Source of the DNA: Micromonospora sp. DSM 45708
GTDB taxonomy: Bacteria > Actinomycetota > Actinomycetes > Mycobacteriales > Micromonosporaceae
Direction of reading: 5' to 3'
DNA length: 64,000 nt
Assembly (NCBI RefSeq): GCF_039566955.1
Contig: NZ_CP154796.1
Coordinates: forward strand, 2,542,001 to 2,606,000
Position 1 is the first letter of the stretch. Every line of letters starts with the position of its first letter. Positions 28,075 through 36,319 of the stretch are shown here, in pieces. A program made the position numbers and the translations under genes. The notes beneath the pieces were generated by a model. The model was not told the origin of the DNA. It worked only from the letters and a program-made list of their open reading frames with translations, and made no database searches.

Positions 28075-29127
28075 ATGCGACTCTCCGGGTCATCACGGCG
28101 TTCCGCCACCGCCCTCACGGTGGCCGGCGCACTGGTCGTCGGCGCTCTGGCCGGCGCACCCGCCCACGCCGCACCCGAGACGTCCGCCACCCCCGAGAAG
28201 GCCACCGCGCTCGCCGCCGCACTCGGCGACCGCTCCGCCGGGACGTACGCCGACGCCGCCGGCGCCATGGTCGTCACGGTGACCGACGCCGCCGCCGCCC
28301 AGAAGGTCCGCGCGGCCGGCGCCACCCCGAAGCTCGTCACCCGGGGCGCGGACGACCTCGCCCGCGCCACCTCGGCGCTCGACAAGTCCGCCCGCATCCC
28401 CGGCACCGCCTGGTGGACCGACCCGGCGACCAACCAGGTCGTCGTCTCGGTCGACAGCACCGTCACCGGCGCGAAGCTGGACCGGGTCAGGGCCGTCGCG
28501 AAGCAGCTCGACGGCACGATCCGGATCGAGCGCGAGGCCGGCACGCTCGGCACCCGGACGGCCGGCGGCGAGGCCATCTACGCCCAGGGCGGCGGACGTT
28601 GCTCGCTCGGCTTCAACGTGCGCAGCGGCAGCACCTCCTACTTCCTGACCGCCGGGCACTGCACCGCGATCGCCGCCAACTGGTACGCCGACTCCGGGCA
28701 GAGCAGCCAGCTCGGCACCGGTGGCACCGGCAGCTTCCCCGGTAACGACTACGGCATCGTGCAGCACACGGACGCCGGCGCGGCCGAGGGCAGCGTCTCG
28801 CTCTACAACGGCAGCACGCAGGCCATCACCGGCGCGGCCGACGCGTTCGTCGGGCAGTCGGTGCAGCGTTCCGGCAGCACCACCGGCCTGCACGGCGGCA
28901 CGGTCGAGGCGCTCGACGCCACGGTGAACTACGCCGAGGGCAGCGTCTCCGGCCTGATCCGCACGAACGTCTGCGCCGAGCCGGGCGACAGTGGCGGCTC
29001 GCTGTTCAGCGGCAGCAGCGCGATCGGCCTGACCTCCGGCGGCAACGGTGACTGCTCCTCCGGCGGGACCACCTACTTCCAGCCGGTGACCGAGGCGCTC
29101 AGCGTGTACGGCGTCAGCATCGCCTGA
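28075..29127 (+). CDS. Secreted S1-family serine protease (streptogrisin/α-lytic type)
   Basis: A 350-aa preproprotease. Signal peptide about residues 1-32 (ending APAHA-AP); a pro-region of about 140 residues with the two-part fold that assists folding in α-lytic protease relatives ([11 protein letters not shown]); then the mature chymotrypsin-fold enzyme. The catalytic triad is visible as TAGHC (His), NDYGIV (Asp) and GDSGGS (Ser). Cysteines near the His and Ser fit the usual disulphides. AGGAGG precedes the ATG by 7 bp. It is an extracellular protein-degrading enzyme, probably monocistronic, with a strong terminator behind it. The upstream 200 bp may hold its promoter; I do not see an obvious -35/-10 pair. 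Confidence 0.95.
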   Translation: MRLSGSSRRSATALTVAGALVVGALAGAPAHAAPETSATPEKATALAAALGDRSAGTYADAAGAMVVTVTDAAAAQKVRAAGATPKLVTRGADDLARATSALDKSARIPGTAWWTDPATNQVVVSVDSTVTGAKLDRVRAVAKQLDGTIRIEREAGTLGTRTAGGEAIYAQGGGRCSLGFNVRSGSTSYFLTAGHCTAIAANWYADSGQSSQLGTGGTGSFPGNDYGIVQHTDAGAAEGSVSLYNGSTQAITGAADAFVGQSVQRSGSTTGLHGGTVEALDATVNYAEGSVSGLIRTNVCAEPGDSGGSLFSGSSAIGLTSGGNGDCSSGGTTYFQPVTEALSVYGVSIA

Positions 29128-29140
29128 CGCGTTCGCGCAC

Positions 29141-29186
29141 GGACGGGGCCGCCGGGCGACCGGCGGCCCCGTCCCGCTTCTTTTTG
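29141..29186 (+). terminator. Rho-independent terminator of the protease gene
   Basis: A 15-bp perfect stem (29141-29155 with 29160-29174) and GCGA tetraloop are followed by CGCTTCTTTTT. It is one of the few hairpins here with a true U-run. Confidence 0.92.
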
Positions 29187-29279
29187 CCGGAACGGCAAGG
29201 ATTCTTGCCACTGGTTCGCCTGCGCGCGCACGATGGCGGAGCCGGGCCGCCGAAGCGCCCGGCGGCGAAGGAGGCAGGC

Positions 29280-29939
29280 ATGACCGGGCACCACCACCAG
29301 CACCACCAGGACCCGCCGGCGGACACCGACCCGGCCCGGTTCTGGGACGAGCGGTACGGGCAGTCGGACCGGATCTGGAGCGGCCGGGTCAACCCGGTGC
29401 TCGCCGAGGTGGCCGCCGACCTGCCGCCGGGCAGCGTGCTCGACCTGGGCAGCGGGGAGGGCGGCGACGCGGTCTGGCTGGCGGCCCGGGGCTGGCACGT
29501 CACCGCCGTGGACGTCTCGACCGTGGCGCTGGAGCGGCTCGCGGTCGAGGCCGCCCGGGCCGGCGTGGCGGACCGGATCACCACCGCCCGGCACGACGTG
29601 ACCCGGGACTTCCCGGCCGGCCGCTTCGACCTGGTGTCGGCGCAGTTCTTCCAGTCCCCGCTGGTCCTGCCGCGGGAGGAGGTGCTCCCGCGGGCGGCCG
29701 GGGCGGTCGCGCCCGGCGGCCGGCTGCTCGTCGTCGAGCACGGCGCACCACCGCCGTGGTCCGGGCTCGACGCCGACGACCCCCGCTTCGCCAGCCCGGA
29801 GCAGATCCTCAGCGCGATCGACCTCGACCCGGACGGCTGGAGCATCGAGCGGCTGGGCGCGACGCGGCGGACCGCCACCGGCCCCGACGGTCAGCCGGGA
29901 GAGCTGGTCGACCACGTGGTCCTGGCCCACCGCCGCTGA
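29280..29939 (+). CDS. Class I SAM-dependent methyltransferase
   Basis: A 219-aa Rossmann-fold methyltransferase. Motif I is VLDLGSGEGGDAVWLA; the acidic residue that binds the SAM ribose is in VTAVDVST; motif IV region is FDLVSAQFF. FWDERYGQSDRIWSG at the start is typical of the TehB/thiopurine-like group. The first ten residues contain HHHQHHQ, a possible metal-binding tail. AGGAGGCAGGC precedes the ATG. The last 49 bp overlap the 3' end of the convergent MFS gene. Substrate unknown. Confidence 0.88.
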   Translation: MTGHHHQHHQDPPADTDPARFWDERYGQSDRIWSGRVNPVLAEVAADLPPGSVLDLGSGEGGDAVWLAARGWHVTAVDVSTVALERLAVEAARAGVADRITTARHDVTRDFPAGRFDLVSAQFFQSPLVLPREEVLPRAAGAVAPGGRLLVVEHGAPPPWSGLDADDPRFASPEQILSAIDLDPDGWSIERLGATRRTATGPDGQPGELVDHVVLAHRR

Positions 29940-31129
29940 CCGTCCGCCCCCGGCCGGGTCAGCACCAGCACCAGCATTCCGGCCGCGCACAACGTCGCGG
30001 CCATGGCGTACGCCCAGCGGAAGCCGACCTGCGCGGAGAGCCCCAGCAACGGGCCGGCGAGCATGGCGCCGATCGGGAACGTGTTGGTGAACAGCGTGGT
30101 GGCCCGGCCGGGCTGGCCCGGCAGCAGATCCTGCACGTACGAGATGCCGACACCGGAGACCGCGGCGATGAACAGCGCGTTGACCGGCTGCGCGAAGAGC
30201 AGCACCGGCACGCTCGTCGCCCCGGCGGCGACCGCGTAGTAGGCGATGCCGCAGCCGGCGCCGAGCAGGATCAACGGCCGTAGCCGGACCCGCGCGGTGA
30301 GCGCGCCCAGCCCCAGCATGAGCGGGATCTCCAGCGCGGCGCAGAGGCCCAGCACGAGGCCCGCGTCCGCCGGGTCACCGCGCAGCTCCCGGCCGATGAA
30401 CAACGGCAGCACCTGCACGCCGAGCGTCAGCGGGCACTGCAACATGGTGAACGCGGCCACGGTCAGCGCCAACCGCCACCGCGACGCGTCCGGCGGGCCG
30501 GCGACCGGCTCGTCCGGGGCCGGCCGCGGCGGCACCGGCAGCTCCTCCAGCCGGAGCGTGGCGATCAACGCGGCCAGCGCGTACATGGCCGCCGCGGTGC
30601 CGTAGGCCAGCCGGAAGCCGCCGACGGAGAGCAGGATCGCGGCCAGCGGCGGCCCGGCCACCCAGGACAGCGAGAAGACGGTACGCATCACGCTGACGCC
30701 GAGCGCCGCCCGCCCGGGGCTGTCGCGGTCGAGCAGTTGGCGGGTGTAGGCGAACGACTGCGGGAACAGCGAGTTGGCCAGCGCCATGACGGTCGCGGTC
30801 AGCACCATCAGGATCCAGTAGTCGCGGACGAACGCGATCAGGCCGGTGCCCACCATCCCGGCCAGCGCCGCGCCGATCAGCAGCCGGCGCCGGATCGGCC
30901 ACCGGTCCGACAGCCGCCCGACCAGCACGGCCACGACCACCCCGGCCAGCGGCGCGACCACCAGGAACACCGTGACCCGCCCCGGACCGGCCCGCACCTC
31001 GGTGTTGAGGAACAGCGACAGGAAGGGCATCACCACGGAGACGGAGGTGCCGACGGTCAGGAACAGCAGGGCCAGCGGCAGCAGCCGGAGGCGGCCGGCG
31101 CGCGGCGCCGGCCGGGTGTCCACAGCCAT
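29891..31129 (-). CDS. MFS transporter, sugar-efflux (SetA-like) type
   Basis: A 12-helix major-facilitator protein of 412 aa. The MFS loop 2-3 signature appears as GRLSDRWPIRRRLL, and FPQSFAYTRQLLDR with the following PGRAALGVS resembles the sugar efflux transporter (SetA/SetB) group. It probably exports a sugar or drug by proton antiport. The start is uncertain: ATG at 31129 is given, and GTG at 31138 would add three residues; neither has a good Shine-Dalgarno sequence. The C-terminal 16 residues are read from DNA that also encodes the end of the convergent methyltransferase. Confidence 0.85.
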   Translation of the reverse strand: MAVDTRPAPRAGRLRLLPLALLFLTVGTSVSVVMPFLSLFLNTEVRAGPGRVTVFLVVAPLAGVVVAVLVGRLSDRWPIRRRLLIGAALAGMVGTGLIAFVRDYWILMVLTATVMALANSLFPQSFAYTRQLLDRDSPGRAALGVSVMRTVFSLSWVAGPPLAAILLSVGGFRLAYGTAAAMYALAALIATLRLEELPVPPRPAPDEPVAGPPDASRWRLALTVAAFTMLQCPLTLGVQVLPLFIGRELRGDPADAGLVLGLCAALEIPLMLGLGALTARVRLRPLILLGAGCGIAYYAVAAGATSVPVLLFAQPVNALFIAAVSGVGISYVQDLLPGQPGRATTLFTNTFPIGAMLAGPLLGLSAQVGFRWAYAMAATLCAAGMLVLVLTRPGADGQRRWARTTWSTSSPG

Positions 31130-31291
31130 ACGGCGCACGCTACGCCGTACCCCGGACCGGCCCCAGCGGATTACCGGCCCGCCCGACCGGTGCTCAACCG
31201 GCCCCGGCGGCGGGAGCCTGGTGCACGCTCTCCAGCCACCGGGCCGAGCGGGACCGGTCCGCGTACGCCTTGCGGTCCTCCGCCCGGCGTC

Positions 31292-32857
31292 CTAACCGAC
31301 GGCGGTGGCCGACGGCGGCGCGCTGCCGCCGCGCGGCGCCTCGGCCGTCATCAGCCGGACGATCTCCGCCCGGTCGGCGGCCGACGGCAGCCCCCACTCC
31401 GGCCGGTAGCCGTACACCTGGTCCAGCGGCGTGGCGGCGGTCCGGCCGTCGACGATCTCGACCGAGTCGGTGCCGATCAGGCCGGGATGCTCGACGCCGC
31501 ACGCCTCGGCGACCTTGACCAGGTCCCGGCGGAGCGTCCGGACGTAGTTGGCGGCCCGCACCGACTTGCGGGCCGGGTCCAGGCCCCGGGCCAGCCAGGC
31601 GTTCTGGGTCGCGACGCCGGTCGGGCAGGTGTCGGTGTGGCACTTCTGCGCCTGGATGCAGCCGATGGCCAGCATCGCCTCCCGGCCGACGTTGACCATG
31701 TCCGCGCCGAGCGCGAACGCGACCACCGCGTTGTCCGGCAGGCCGAGCTTGCCCGCGCCGACGAACACCACCTGCTCGTGCAGGCCGTGCTCGGCGAACG
31801 TCCGGTAGACGCGGGAGAAGCCCTGCTGGAACGGCAGCGACACGGAGTCGCTGAAGATCAGCGGGGCGGCCCCGGTGCCGCCCTCGCCGCCGTCGACGGT
31901 CACGAAGTCGACGCCGCGGCCGGTGTCGCGCATCAGCGTGGCCAGCTCCTCCCAGAAGCCCTGGTCGCCGACGGCCGACTTGATGCCGACCGGCAGGCCG
32001 GTCTCGGCGGCCAGCAGCTCCACCCAGTCCAGCAGGCTGTCGCAGTCGGAGAACTCGGCGTGCCGCGACGGGCTGACGCAGTCCTGCCCGGCCGCAACGC
32101 CCCGGGTGGCAGCGATCTCGGCGGAGACCTTCGCGGCCGGCAGCAGGCCGCCCAGGCTGGGCTTGGCGCCCTGGCTGAGCTTGATCTCCAACGCCCGCAC
32201 CGGCGCGTCCGCCACCAGGTCCTTGAGCCGGTCCAGGCTGAACCGGCCCTGCTCGTCACGGCAGCCGAAGTAGGCGGTGCCGAGCTGAAAGACCAGGTCC
32301 CCGCCCTTGCGGTGGTAGGGCGACAGGCCGCCCTCGCCGGTGTTCTGGAAGCAGCCGGCCAGCGCGGCGCCCCGGTTCAACGCCTCGATCGCGTTGCCGG
32401 AGAGCGAGCCGAAGCTCATTCCGGAGATGTTGACCACCGACTCCGGGCGGAACGCCCGCGCCCGCCCGCGCGCCGCGCCCAGCACCTTGGCGCACGGCAG
32501 CGCCACGTCGTGCCCGGCGCCGGGCGCCGACGGCGGCACGGCCCGCCCGAACGTGCGGTGCTTGATGATCGGATAGCCGCGGGTGTGCTCGATGTCGTTG
32601 TCGGTGCCGAAGCCGAAGTAGTTGTTCTCCTGTTTCGCCGAGGCGTACACCCAGCGCCGCTGGTCGCGGGTGAAGGGCCGTTCCTCGTCGTTGCCGGCCA
32701 CGACGTACTGGCGCAGCTCGGGCCCGATCGACTCGATCAGGTAGCGGGCGCGGCCGAGGACGGGAAAGTTGCGGCGCAGCGCGTGGTCACGTTGCAGCAG
32801 GTCCCGTGCGGCGAGCGCGGCGACGGCGGCGGGTACGGCTCTTCTGGCCCAGCTCAT
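31292..32857 (-). CDS. FMN-binding glutamate synthase-like oxidoreductase
   Basis: A 521-aa protein corresponding to the FMN/Fe-S domain of glutamate synthase (GltB domain 2), without the amidotransferase domain. An N-terminal hydrophobic segment (VPAAVAALAARDLL) may anchor it. Flavin-barrel motifs include NISGMSFGSLS, EIKLSQGAKPSLGG, DGGEGGTGAAPL and GADMVNVGREAML. The Fe-S cluster cysteines are in CIQAQKCHTDTCPTG. Stand-alone members are widespread and their physiological reaction is unsettled. ATG at 32857 is preferred; an in-frame ATG at 32890 adds 11 residues. The downstream 162 bp to the MFS gene hold no gene I can support. Confidence 0.88.
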   Translation of the reverse strand: MSWARRAVPAAVAALAARDLLQRDHALRRNFPVLGRARYLIESIGPELRQYVVAGNDEERPFTRDQRRWVYASAKQENNYFGFGTDNDIEHTRGYPIIKHRTFGRAVPPSAPGAGHDVALPCAKVLGAARGRARAFRPESVVNISGMSFGSLSGNAIEALNRGAALAGCFQNTGEGGLSPYHRKGGDLVFQLGTAYFGCRDEQGRFSLDRLKDLVADAPVRALEIKLSQGAKPSLGGLLPAAKVSAEIAATRGVAAGQDCVSPSRHAEFSDCDSLLDWVELLAAETGLPVGIKSAVGDQGFWEELATLMRDTGRGVDFVTVDGGEGGTGAAPLIFSDSVSLPFQQGFSRVYRTFAEHGLHEQVVFVGAGKLGLPDNAVVAFALGADMVNVGREAMLAIGCIQAQKCHTDTCPTGVATQNAWLARGLDPARKSVRAANYVRTLRRDLVKVAEACGVEHPGLIGTDSVEIVDGRTAATPLDQVYGYRPEWGLPSAADRAEIVRLMTAEAPRGGSAPPSATAVG

Positions 32858-32898
32858 CCCGCCACTCTTTCCGCCCGGGCCGCCGGCCAAACTCGGGC

Positions 32899-32925
32899 GG
32901 GAACCCGACCGGCGCGAGCGGTGTC
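32899..32925 (+). promoter_or_regulatory. ECF-type promoter of the sigma factor operon
   Basis: GGGAACCCG and GCGGTGTC, 10 bp apart, form the outer parts of a 27-bp block that recurs with 25 identical bases at 34218-34244. GGAACC is the classic -35 of ECF sigma factors and GTGTC fits a -10. A start of transcription just downstream rules out the GTG at 32921 as translation start of the sigma gene. Confidence 0.7.
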
Positions 32926-32941
32926 AGGGAAGTGGACCGAG

Positions 32942-33508
32942 GTGGAGGTTGTCCTGGACGACGACGAGATCGTCACCCGCGTACGCGCCGGTGACCGGGA
33001 GGCGTACGACCTCCTGGTCGCCCGGCACACCGCGTCCGCGTACCGGACGGCGGCGCTGCTCGGCGCCGGGCCGGACGCGGAGGACGTCATTCAGGAGGCG
33101 TTCGTGAAGGCGTACCGGAAGCTGTCCCGGTACCGGGGGGAGGCGTCGTTCCGGTCCTGGCTGCTGGCCATCGTGGCCAACGAGAGCCGGAACCTGCACC
33201 GCTCGCGCGGCCGGCGGGACGGGTTGGCGCTGCGGGCCGCCGCCGCCGACCCGGCGACCGAGGCGACCGCCGGGGACGGGCTCGACGCGGTCCTCGCCGC
33301 CGAACGCCGGGCCGCGCTGGTCGGGGCGCTGCGCCGGTTGCCGGCCCGGGACCGCGACGTGATCGCCTGTCGCTACCTGCTCGACCTCACCGAGGACGAG
33401 ACCAGCACCGTGCTGGGGCTGCCCCGGGGCACCGTGAAGTCACGGGCCCACCGCGCCCTGGCCAAGCTGCGCGGCCTGCTCGACCACGAGGCGGTGCGCC
33501 GTGGATGA
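32942..33508 (+). CDS. ECF RNA polymerase sigma factor
   Basis: A 188-aa group 4 sigma factor. Region 2 runs from VRAGDREAYDLLV through DVIQEAFVKAYRKLSRYRGEASFRSWLLAI (promoter melting and -10 recognition). Region 4 is LRRLPARDRDVIACRYLLD followed by DETSTVLGLPRGTVKSRAHRALAKL (helix-turn-helix for the -35). GTG at 32942 is chosen because it follows AGGGAAG and lies downstream of the promoter-like block. The stop codon overlaps the next gene by 8 bp. Repetition of the same promoter before the lipoprotein gene suggests that this sigma factor drives its own operon and that gene. The inducing stress is unknown. Confidence 0.92.
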   Translation: MEVVLDDDEIVTRVRAGDREAYDLLVARHTASAYRTAALLGAGPDAEDVIQEAFVKAYRKLSRYRGEASFRSWLLAIVANESRNLHRSRGRRDGLALRAAAADPATEATAGDGLDAVLAAERRAALVGALRRLPARDRDVIACRYLLDLTEDETSTVLGLPRGTVKSRAHRALAKLRGLLDHEAVRRG

Positions 33509-34214
33509 CCTGGAGCGGGACCTGCGCGACCTGACCGACTGGCTGGAACCGGCCGTGCCGCCGGACGTGACCGCCCGGGTCCGCGCCCGCCTCGCCGCGC
33601 CACCACGTCGGCGGTGGCGGTACTGGCTGGCCGCCGTGCTCGCGGCCCTGCTCGTGGCAGCGCTGCCGCCGGGCCGGGCCGCCGTCGCCGACGCGGTGAC
33701 CGGGCTGCTGCGGTTCTCCGGCGTCGTCATCGACACGTCGGGCCCGCCCGCGCCGTCCACCGGCACCCCGTCGCCGTTGCCGGCGCAGCGTCCGGTCGCG
33801 TTCGCCGAGGCCCAGCGGCAGGTCCGGTTCCCGATCCGGGTGCCGACCCGGCTCGGCGCCCCCGAGCGGGTGCTGGTCGCCGACCCGGACGGCATGGGCG
33901 CGCACCGGGTGGCCAGCCTGCTCTACCGGGGCGGAACGCTGCGGCTGGACGCGTTCGACGGCGCGCTCGACACCGTGTTCCACAAGCAGGCGGCCGGCGC
34001 CGACGTGACGTTCACGCATGTGCACGGCAACTTCGCGATCTGGGTCGGCGGTCCGCACGCGCTGGCGTACGTCGATCGGCGGGGGAGCGTGCGGGTGGCC
34101 ACCGCGCGCCTGAGCGCGGCGACGCTGATCTGGCAGGAGGGCGGCGTGAGCTACCGGCTGGAGGGCGACCTGACCCAGGGCGAGGCGCTCGACGTCGCGG
34201 GCTCGCTGGAGTGA
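33501..34214 (+). CDS. Single-pass membrane protein, probable anti-sigma factor
   Basis: A 237-aa protein encoded directly after, and overlapping by 8 bp, the ECF sigma gene. Residues 1-40 are a charged cytoplasmic helix (MDDLERDLRDLTDWLEPA), 45-60 one membrane span (WLAAVLAALLVAAL), and the remaining 175 residues are extracytoplasmic with a Pro/Ser/Thr linker and a β-rich domain (VAFAEAQRQVRFPIRVPTRL). The topology and linkage fit an anti-sigma factor, but the HxxxCxxC zinc anti-sigma motif is absent. GTG at 33501 has GAGGCGG upstream. Assignment rests on context. Confidence 0.75.
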   Translation: MDDLERDLRDLTDWLEPAVPPDVTARVRARLAAPPRRRWRYWLAAVLAALLVAALPPGRAAVADAVTGLLRFSGVVIDTSGPPAPSTGTPSPLPAQRPVAFAEAQRQVRFPIRVPTRLGAPERVLVADPDGMGAHRVASLLYRGGTLRLDAFDGALDTVFHKQAAGADVTFTHVHGNFAIWVGGPHALAYVDRRGSVRVATARLSAATLIWQEGGVSYRLEGDLTQGEALDVAGSLE

Positions 34215-34217
34215 GCC

Positions 34218-34244
34218 GGGAACCCGGCCGGCGCGGGCGGTGTC
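34218..34244 (+). promoter_or_regulatory. Second copy of the ECF promoter
   Basis: This 27-bp block matches 32899-32925 at 25 of 27 positions (GGGAACCCG and GCGGTGTC are identical). It starts 4 bp after the stop codon of the putative anti-sigma gene and 65 bp before the lipoprotein start codon, consistent with control by the same sigma factor. Confidence 0.72.
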
Positions 34245-34282
34245 CTGCTGGTGGAGAGCACGTCGTCGATCGGGGGTGTCGG

Positions 34283-34801
34283 ATGTCCCGTCCGGGCATG
34301 GTTCTGGTGGTGCCGGTGCTGTTGCTGGCCGGCTGCACGAGCGCGGGCCGGCCGGCCCCGCCGCCGGGCGCCGCCCCGGCCGGTACGTCCGCCGCCCCCG
34401 CCGCGACGGGTTGCCGCGCGGCGGTGGCGACCGACCGGTTGCCGGACTGGGCGGACGCCGGGTTCAGCGGCGACACGCGGATGCCGCATGTTCTCGGTGA
34501 CCGGGGGGAGATCGTCGCGATCCTGTTCGGGCACCCGTTGACGTACGCCCGCCACGAGGGACCGACCAACAAGATCCTCTGGGTGGGGAGTCCGACGTCC
34601 GCCTCGCCCGACCCGACGGCGTCGACCACGCTGGTGATCACCGCGACGCTGGACGGTGTCGGCACCCGGGTCACCCGGGAGGTGGCCGGTGGCCCCGGGC
34701 CGTCCACCGTCGACCTGCCGGCGGCCGGCTGTTGGCACCTGCGGCTGGCCTGGTCCGGCCGGGCCGACACGATGGACCTCGTCTACCGGGCCGCCGCCTG
34801 A
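34283..34801 (+). CDS. Lipoprotein under the ECF promoter, function unknown
   Basis: A 172-aa lipoprotein: lipobox LLLAGC with Cys18, then an Ala/Pro/Ser linker and an extracellular domain of about 130 residues (CRAAVATDRLPDWADAGFSG, ILFGHPLTYARHEGPTNKILWVG, GCWHLRLAWSGRADTMDLVY). The domain looks like a small β-sandwich with a Cys pair; I do not recognise the family. GGGGG lies about 8 bp before the ATG. Being the probable target of the adjacent sigma factor, it may act in envelope stress or signal sensing. Confidence 0.8.
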   Translation: MSRPGMVLVVPVLLLAGCTSAGRPAPPPGAAPAGTSAAPAATGCRAAVATDRLPDWADAGFSGDTRMPHVLGDRGEIVAILFGHPLTYARHEGPTNKILWVGSPTSASPDPTASTTLVITATLDGVGTRVTREVAGGPGPSTVDLPAAGCWHLRLAWSGRADTMDLVYRAAA

Positions 34802-34838
34802 GGGGCATGGCCCCGCCCGGTCCGGGTAACGCCGGGTC

Positions 34839-35399
34839 ATGGCGAAGTACACGAAGCCGGAACTCCGGGAACGGCTGAAGGAGGAGATCAAGGCCTCCGA
34901 CAAGGGTGGCCGGCCGGGGCAGTGGTCGGCCCGCAAGTCGCAGTTGCTGACCAACGAGTACAAGAAGCGCGGCGGGGGCTTCGAGGGCCCGAAGGACGCA
35001 CGGCAGCGTTCCCTGCAACGCTGGGGTGGTGAGCAGTGGCAGACCCGGGAGGGCGACACGCGTGCGCGACACGACGGCGAAACCCGCCGTTACCTGCCCA
35101 GACAGGCCTGGGAGGAGCTGTCCGAGCAGGAACGGCGGGAAACCGACCGCCGCAAGCGGCGCGCGTCCCGCACCGGCCGGCAGTACGTTTCCAACACCGG
35201 CCCGGCGAAGCGGGCCCGCCGGGACGCGACCGCGGCGGAGCAGGTGAACGAGCTGCCGGTGGCGCAGGCGGTGAAGCTGGTGCGGGACCTCGACACCCGC
35301 CAGCTCGACGCGGCGCTGCGCCGGGAGCGCGGTGGCCGGGCCCGCAAGACGCTGATCGGACGGCTGGAGTCGGAACTCGGCCGCCGGCGGGCGGCGTGA
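34839..35399 (+). CDS. DUF5872 domain protein
   Basis: A 186-aa highly charged protein. The N-terminal half matches DUF5872: LKEEIKASDKGGRPGQWSAR, KSQLLTNEYKKRGGGFEGPK, RQRSLQRWGGEQWQT, RYLPRQAWEELSEQE. The C-terminal half is a basic helical extension (LVRDLDTRQLDAALRRERGG) perhaps able to bind nucleic acid. Function unknown. No signal peptide. The IS element begins 10 bp after its stop codon. Confidence 0.82.
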   Translation: MAKYTKPELRERLKEEIKASDKGGRPGQWSARKSQLLTNEYKKRGGGFEGPKDARQRSLQRWGGEQWQTREGDTRARHDGETRRYLPRQAWEELSEQERRETDRRKRRASRTGRQYVSNTGPAKRARRDATAAEQVNELPVAQAVKLVRDLDTRQLDAALRRERGGRARKTLIGRLESELGRRRAA

Positions 35400-35427
35400 G
35401 CCGGGCCTAGGCCGTGTCTTCAAAGAG

Positions 35428-35940
35428 TTACAACCATTGCAGTAGCGCGGCGATGGTGACGGTGGCCTGGTACGACGTCGCGGTCTTGTCGTAGCGGGTG
35501 GCGACGCTGCGGCATTGCTTGAGCCGGTTGAAGCAGCGTTCGACGACGTTGCGCCGCTTGTAGAGCTGCTTGTCGAAGGCCGGTGGCCGGCCGCCCCGCC
35601 TGCCTCGTCGGCGGCGGTTGGCCTGCTGGTCAGCGCGCTCGGGAATGGTGTGCCCGATGCCTCGTCGGCGTAGCTCGGACCGGATGGCCTTGGAGCTGTA
35701 GCCCTTGTCGGCGATGACGTGGTCCGGGCGGACCCGAGGCCGGCCGGTTCCTACCCGTTCGACTCGGATGGCAGCCATGACGTGGGCGAAGCGGGTGCAG
35801 TCGTTGACGTTGCCGCCAGAGAGCACGAACGCCAGGGTCCGGCCGAGGCCGTCGCAGGCGAGGTGAATCTTGGTGGTCAGTCCACCTCGACTTCGACCGA
35901 GGGCGTGATCCTGTGGTTCGTCCGATTCCCGGCGCCCCCT
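35428..35940 (-). CDS. IS5-family transposase, second reading frame (OrfB)
   Basis: The open frame (about 170 codons) carries the rest of the catalytic domain: DHALGRSRGGLTTKIHLACD, the second catalytic Asp in VIADKGYSSKAIR, and the Glu in RNVVERCFNRLKQCR. Together with OrfA the DDE triad is complete. The frames meet at AAAGGGGG on the minus strand (35935-35942), a plausible slippery run for -1 frameshifting. OrfB alone has no good start codon near its beginning; a methionine at 35826 would lose part of the domain. Confidence 0.88.
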   Translation of the reverse strand, partial: RGRRESDEPQDHALGRSRGGLTTKIHLACDGLGRTLAFVLSGGNVNDCTRFAHVMAAIRVERVGTGRPRVRPDHVIADKGYSSKAIRSELRRRGIGHTIPERADQQANRRRRGRRGGRPPAFDKQLYKRRNVVERCFNRLKQCRSVATRYDKTATSYQATVTIAALLQWL

Positions 35941-36278
35941 TTAGCGCCGGCTGCGTGCTGGTGAGCTCGCACGATCGTGGAGTCGACCGACACCAGCCAG
36001 TCGATGTCCCCGGACGCGTCCGCGTCGGCCTGGACCCCGGCGAGCATTCGCTCGAATGTGCCGTCCAGAGCCCACCTGCGGAAACGGGTGTAGATCGACT
36101 GCCAGGACCCGTAGCGGGCGGGCACGTCCCGCCACGCCGCCCCGGCCCGGATCTTCCACACGATCCCGTTGAGCACCCGCCGGTCATCGACCCGCGGCCG
36201 ACCACCGGTCACCGCTGACGGCAGGTACCGCGACAGCGTTTCCCACTCGACCTCAGACAACTCGTAGCGACGACCCAC
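35877..36278 (-). CDS. IS5-family transposase, first reading frame (OrfA)
   Basis: A 133-aa N-terminal part of the transposase: RRYELSEVEWETLSRYLP, then RRVLNGIVWKIRAGAAWRDVP, and the first catalytic Asp in LVSVDSTIVRAHQHA. After the frameshift signal the frame runs on as an out-of-frame tail to TGA. The full enzyme is expected only after a -1 frameshift into OrfB. Confidence 0.9.
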   Translation of the reverse strand: MGRRYELSEVEWETLSRYLPSAVTGGRPRVDDRRVLNGIVWKIRAGAAWRDVPARYGSWQSIYTRFRRWALDGTFERMLAGVQADADASGDIDWLVSVDSTIVRAHQHAAGAKGGAGNRTNHRITPSVEVEVD

Positions 36279-36319
36279 GCGCTACATCATCCGACACCAA
36301 GATCCTTTGAAGACACCGC

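Noticed and set aside
32921..32942. GTG at 32921 as start of the sigma factor
   Set aside because: It lies inside the promoter-like block shared with 34218-34244 and has no ribosome-binding site.
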